A DNA stretch of 64,000 nt from Cellulomonas persica. GTDB lineage: Bacteria; Actinomycetota; Actinomycetes; Actinomycetales; Cellulomonadaceae. Positions 63,966 through 64,000 of this stretch are shown here, piece after piece; the stretch's first letter is position 1, and the number at the start of each line of letters is the position of its first letter. The notes under the pieces were generated by a model. The model had not been told where the DNA came from and ran no database searches. It was given only the letters and a program-made list of their open reading frames with translations. The stretch is taken from the NCBI RefSeq assembly GCF_007989825.1, contig NZ_BJUA01000006.1, forward strand, positions 124,001 through 188,000, written 5' to 3'. The position numbers and the translations under genes were made by a program.

Positions 63966-64000
63966 ATGGCTGACAGCGAGGTCACCCCCACGCCGGACCC
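63966..64000 (+). CDS. start of a further gene, cut by the window edge
   Basis: An ATG at 63966 opens a frame reading MADSEVTPTPD before the window ends. It is divergent from leuS with a 164-base spacer. The upstream sequence shows no strong ribosome-binding site. Eleven residues give no family. Confidence 0.35.
   Translation, partial: MADSEVTPTPD

Overview
The window is very GC-rich DNA with dense, overlapping gene starts (repeated ATGA and GTGA stop-start overlaps, many GTG starts). Its gene content is typical of a high-GC Gram-positive bacterium of the Micrococcales, most like Cellulomonas or a close relative. The pointers are the PhoH-YbeY-CorC-Era block, the HrcA-DnaJ-RsmE block, a DUF3097 protein, a mycothiol-type enzyme family member, and a kinase/FHA/phosphatase/MoxR/DUF58 cluster. 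No rRNA, tRNA, insertion sequence, phage gene or CRISPR array was seen, so this looks like ordinary chromosome.

Layout: 1-9.1 kb holds a VOC protein, an XRE-cupin regulator divergent from a thioredoxin-reductase/methyltransferase fusion, an ABC exporter pair, uppS, recO and leuA. LeuA is preceded by what looks like a leucine leader peptide and attenuator hairpin. From 9.2 to 26.8 kb one strand carries a nine-gene array: PP2C phosphatase, FHA protein, membrane Ser/Thr kinase, a 2048-residue Ig/Fn3 surface protein, MoxR ATPase, DUF58 protein, a transglutaminase-like membrane protein, an RDD-FHA protein and a beta-propeller membrane protein. The coupled starts suggest one phospho-regulated cell-surface system. 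It is the most interesting region here, partly because the transglutaminase-like domain has lost its Cys and His.

From 26.9 to 46.4 kb come mostly housekeeping genes: a membrane alpha/beta hydrolase, era, a CorC-type protein, ybeY, phoH, ppdK, rsmE, dnaJ, hrcA with a CIRCE operator, DUF3097, small membrane proteins, a secreted PPC-repeat protein, hemW and lepA. From 46.5 to 53.8 kb is an accessory stretch: a mycothiol-family enzyme, dodecin, a three-gene unit headed by a probable type VII secretion substrate, an ATP-grasp/alpha-E/transglutaminase peptide-modification trio, and an orphan PemK/MazF-like protein.

From 54 to 64 kb are rpsT, a tandem pair of EAL-like proteins (one with intact key residues, one degenerate), then holA, comEC, comEA, degV and leuS on the minus strand, and the first codons of a further plus-strand gene. 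Together the genes cover translation and RNA quality control, heat-shock control, DNA uptake and repair, envelope precursor synthesis and two surface or secretion systems of unknown purpose.
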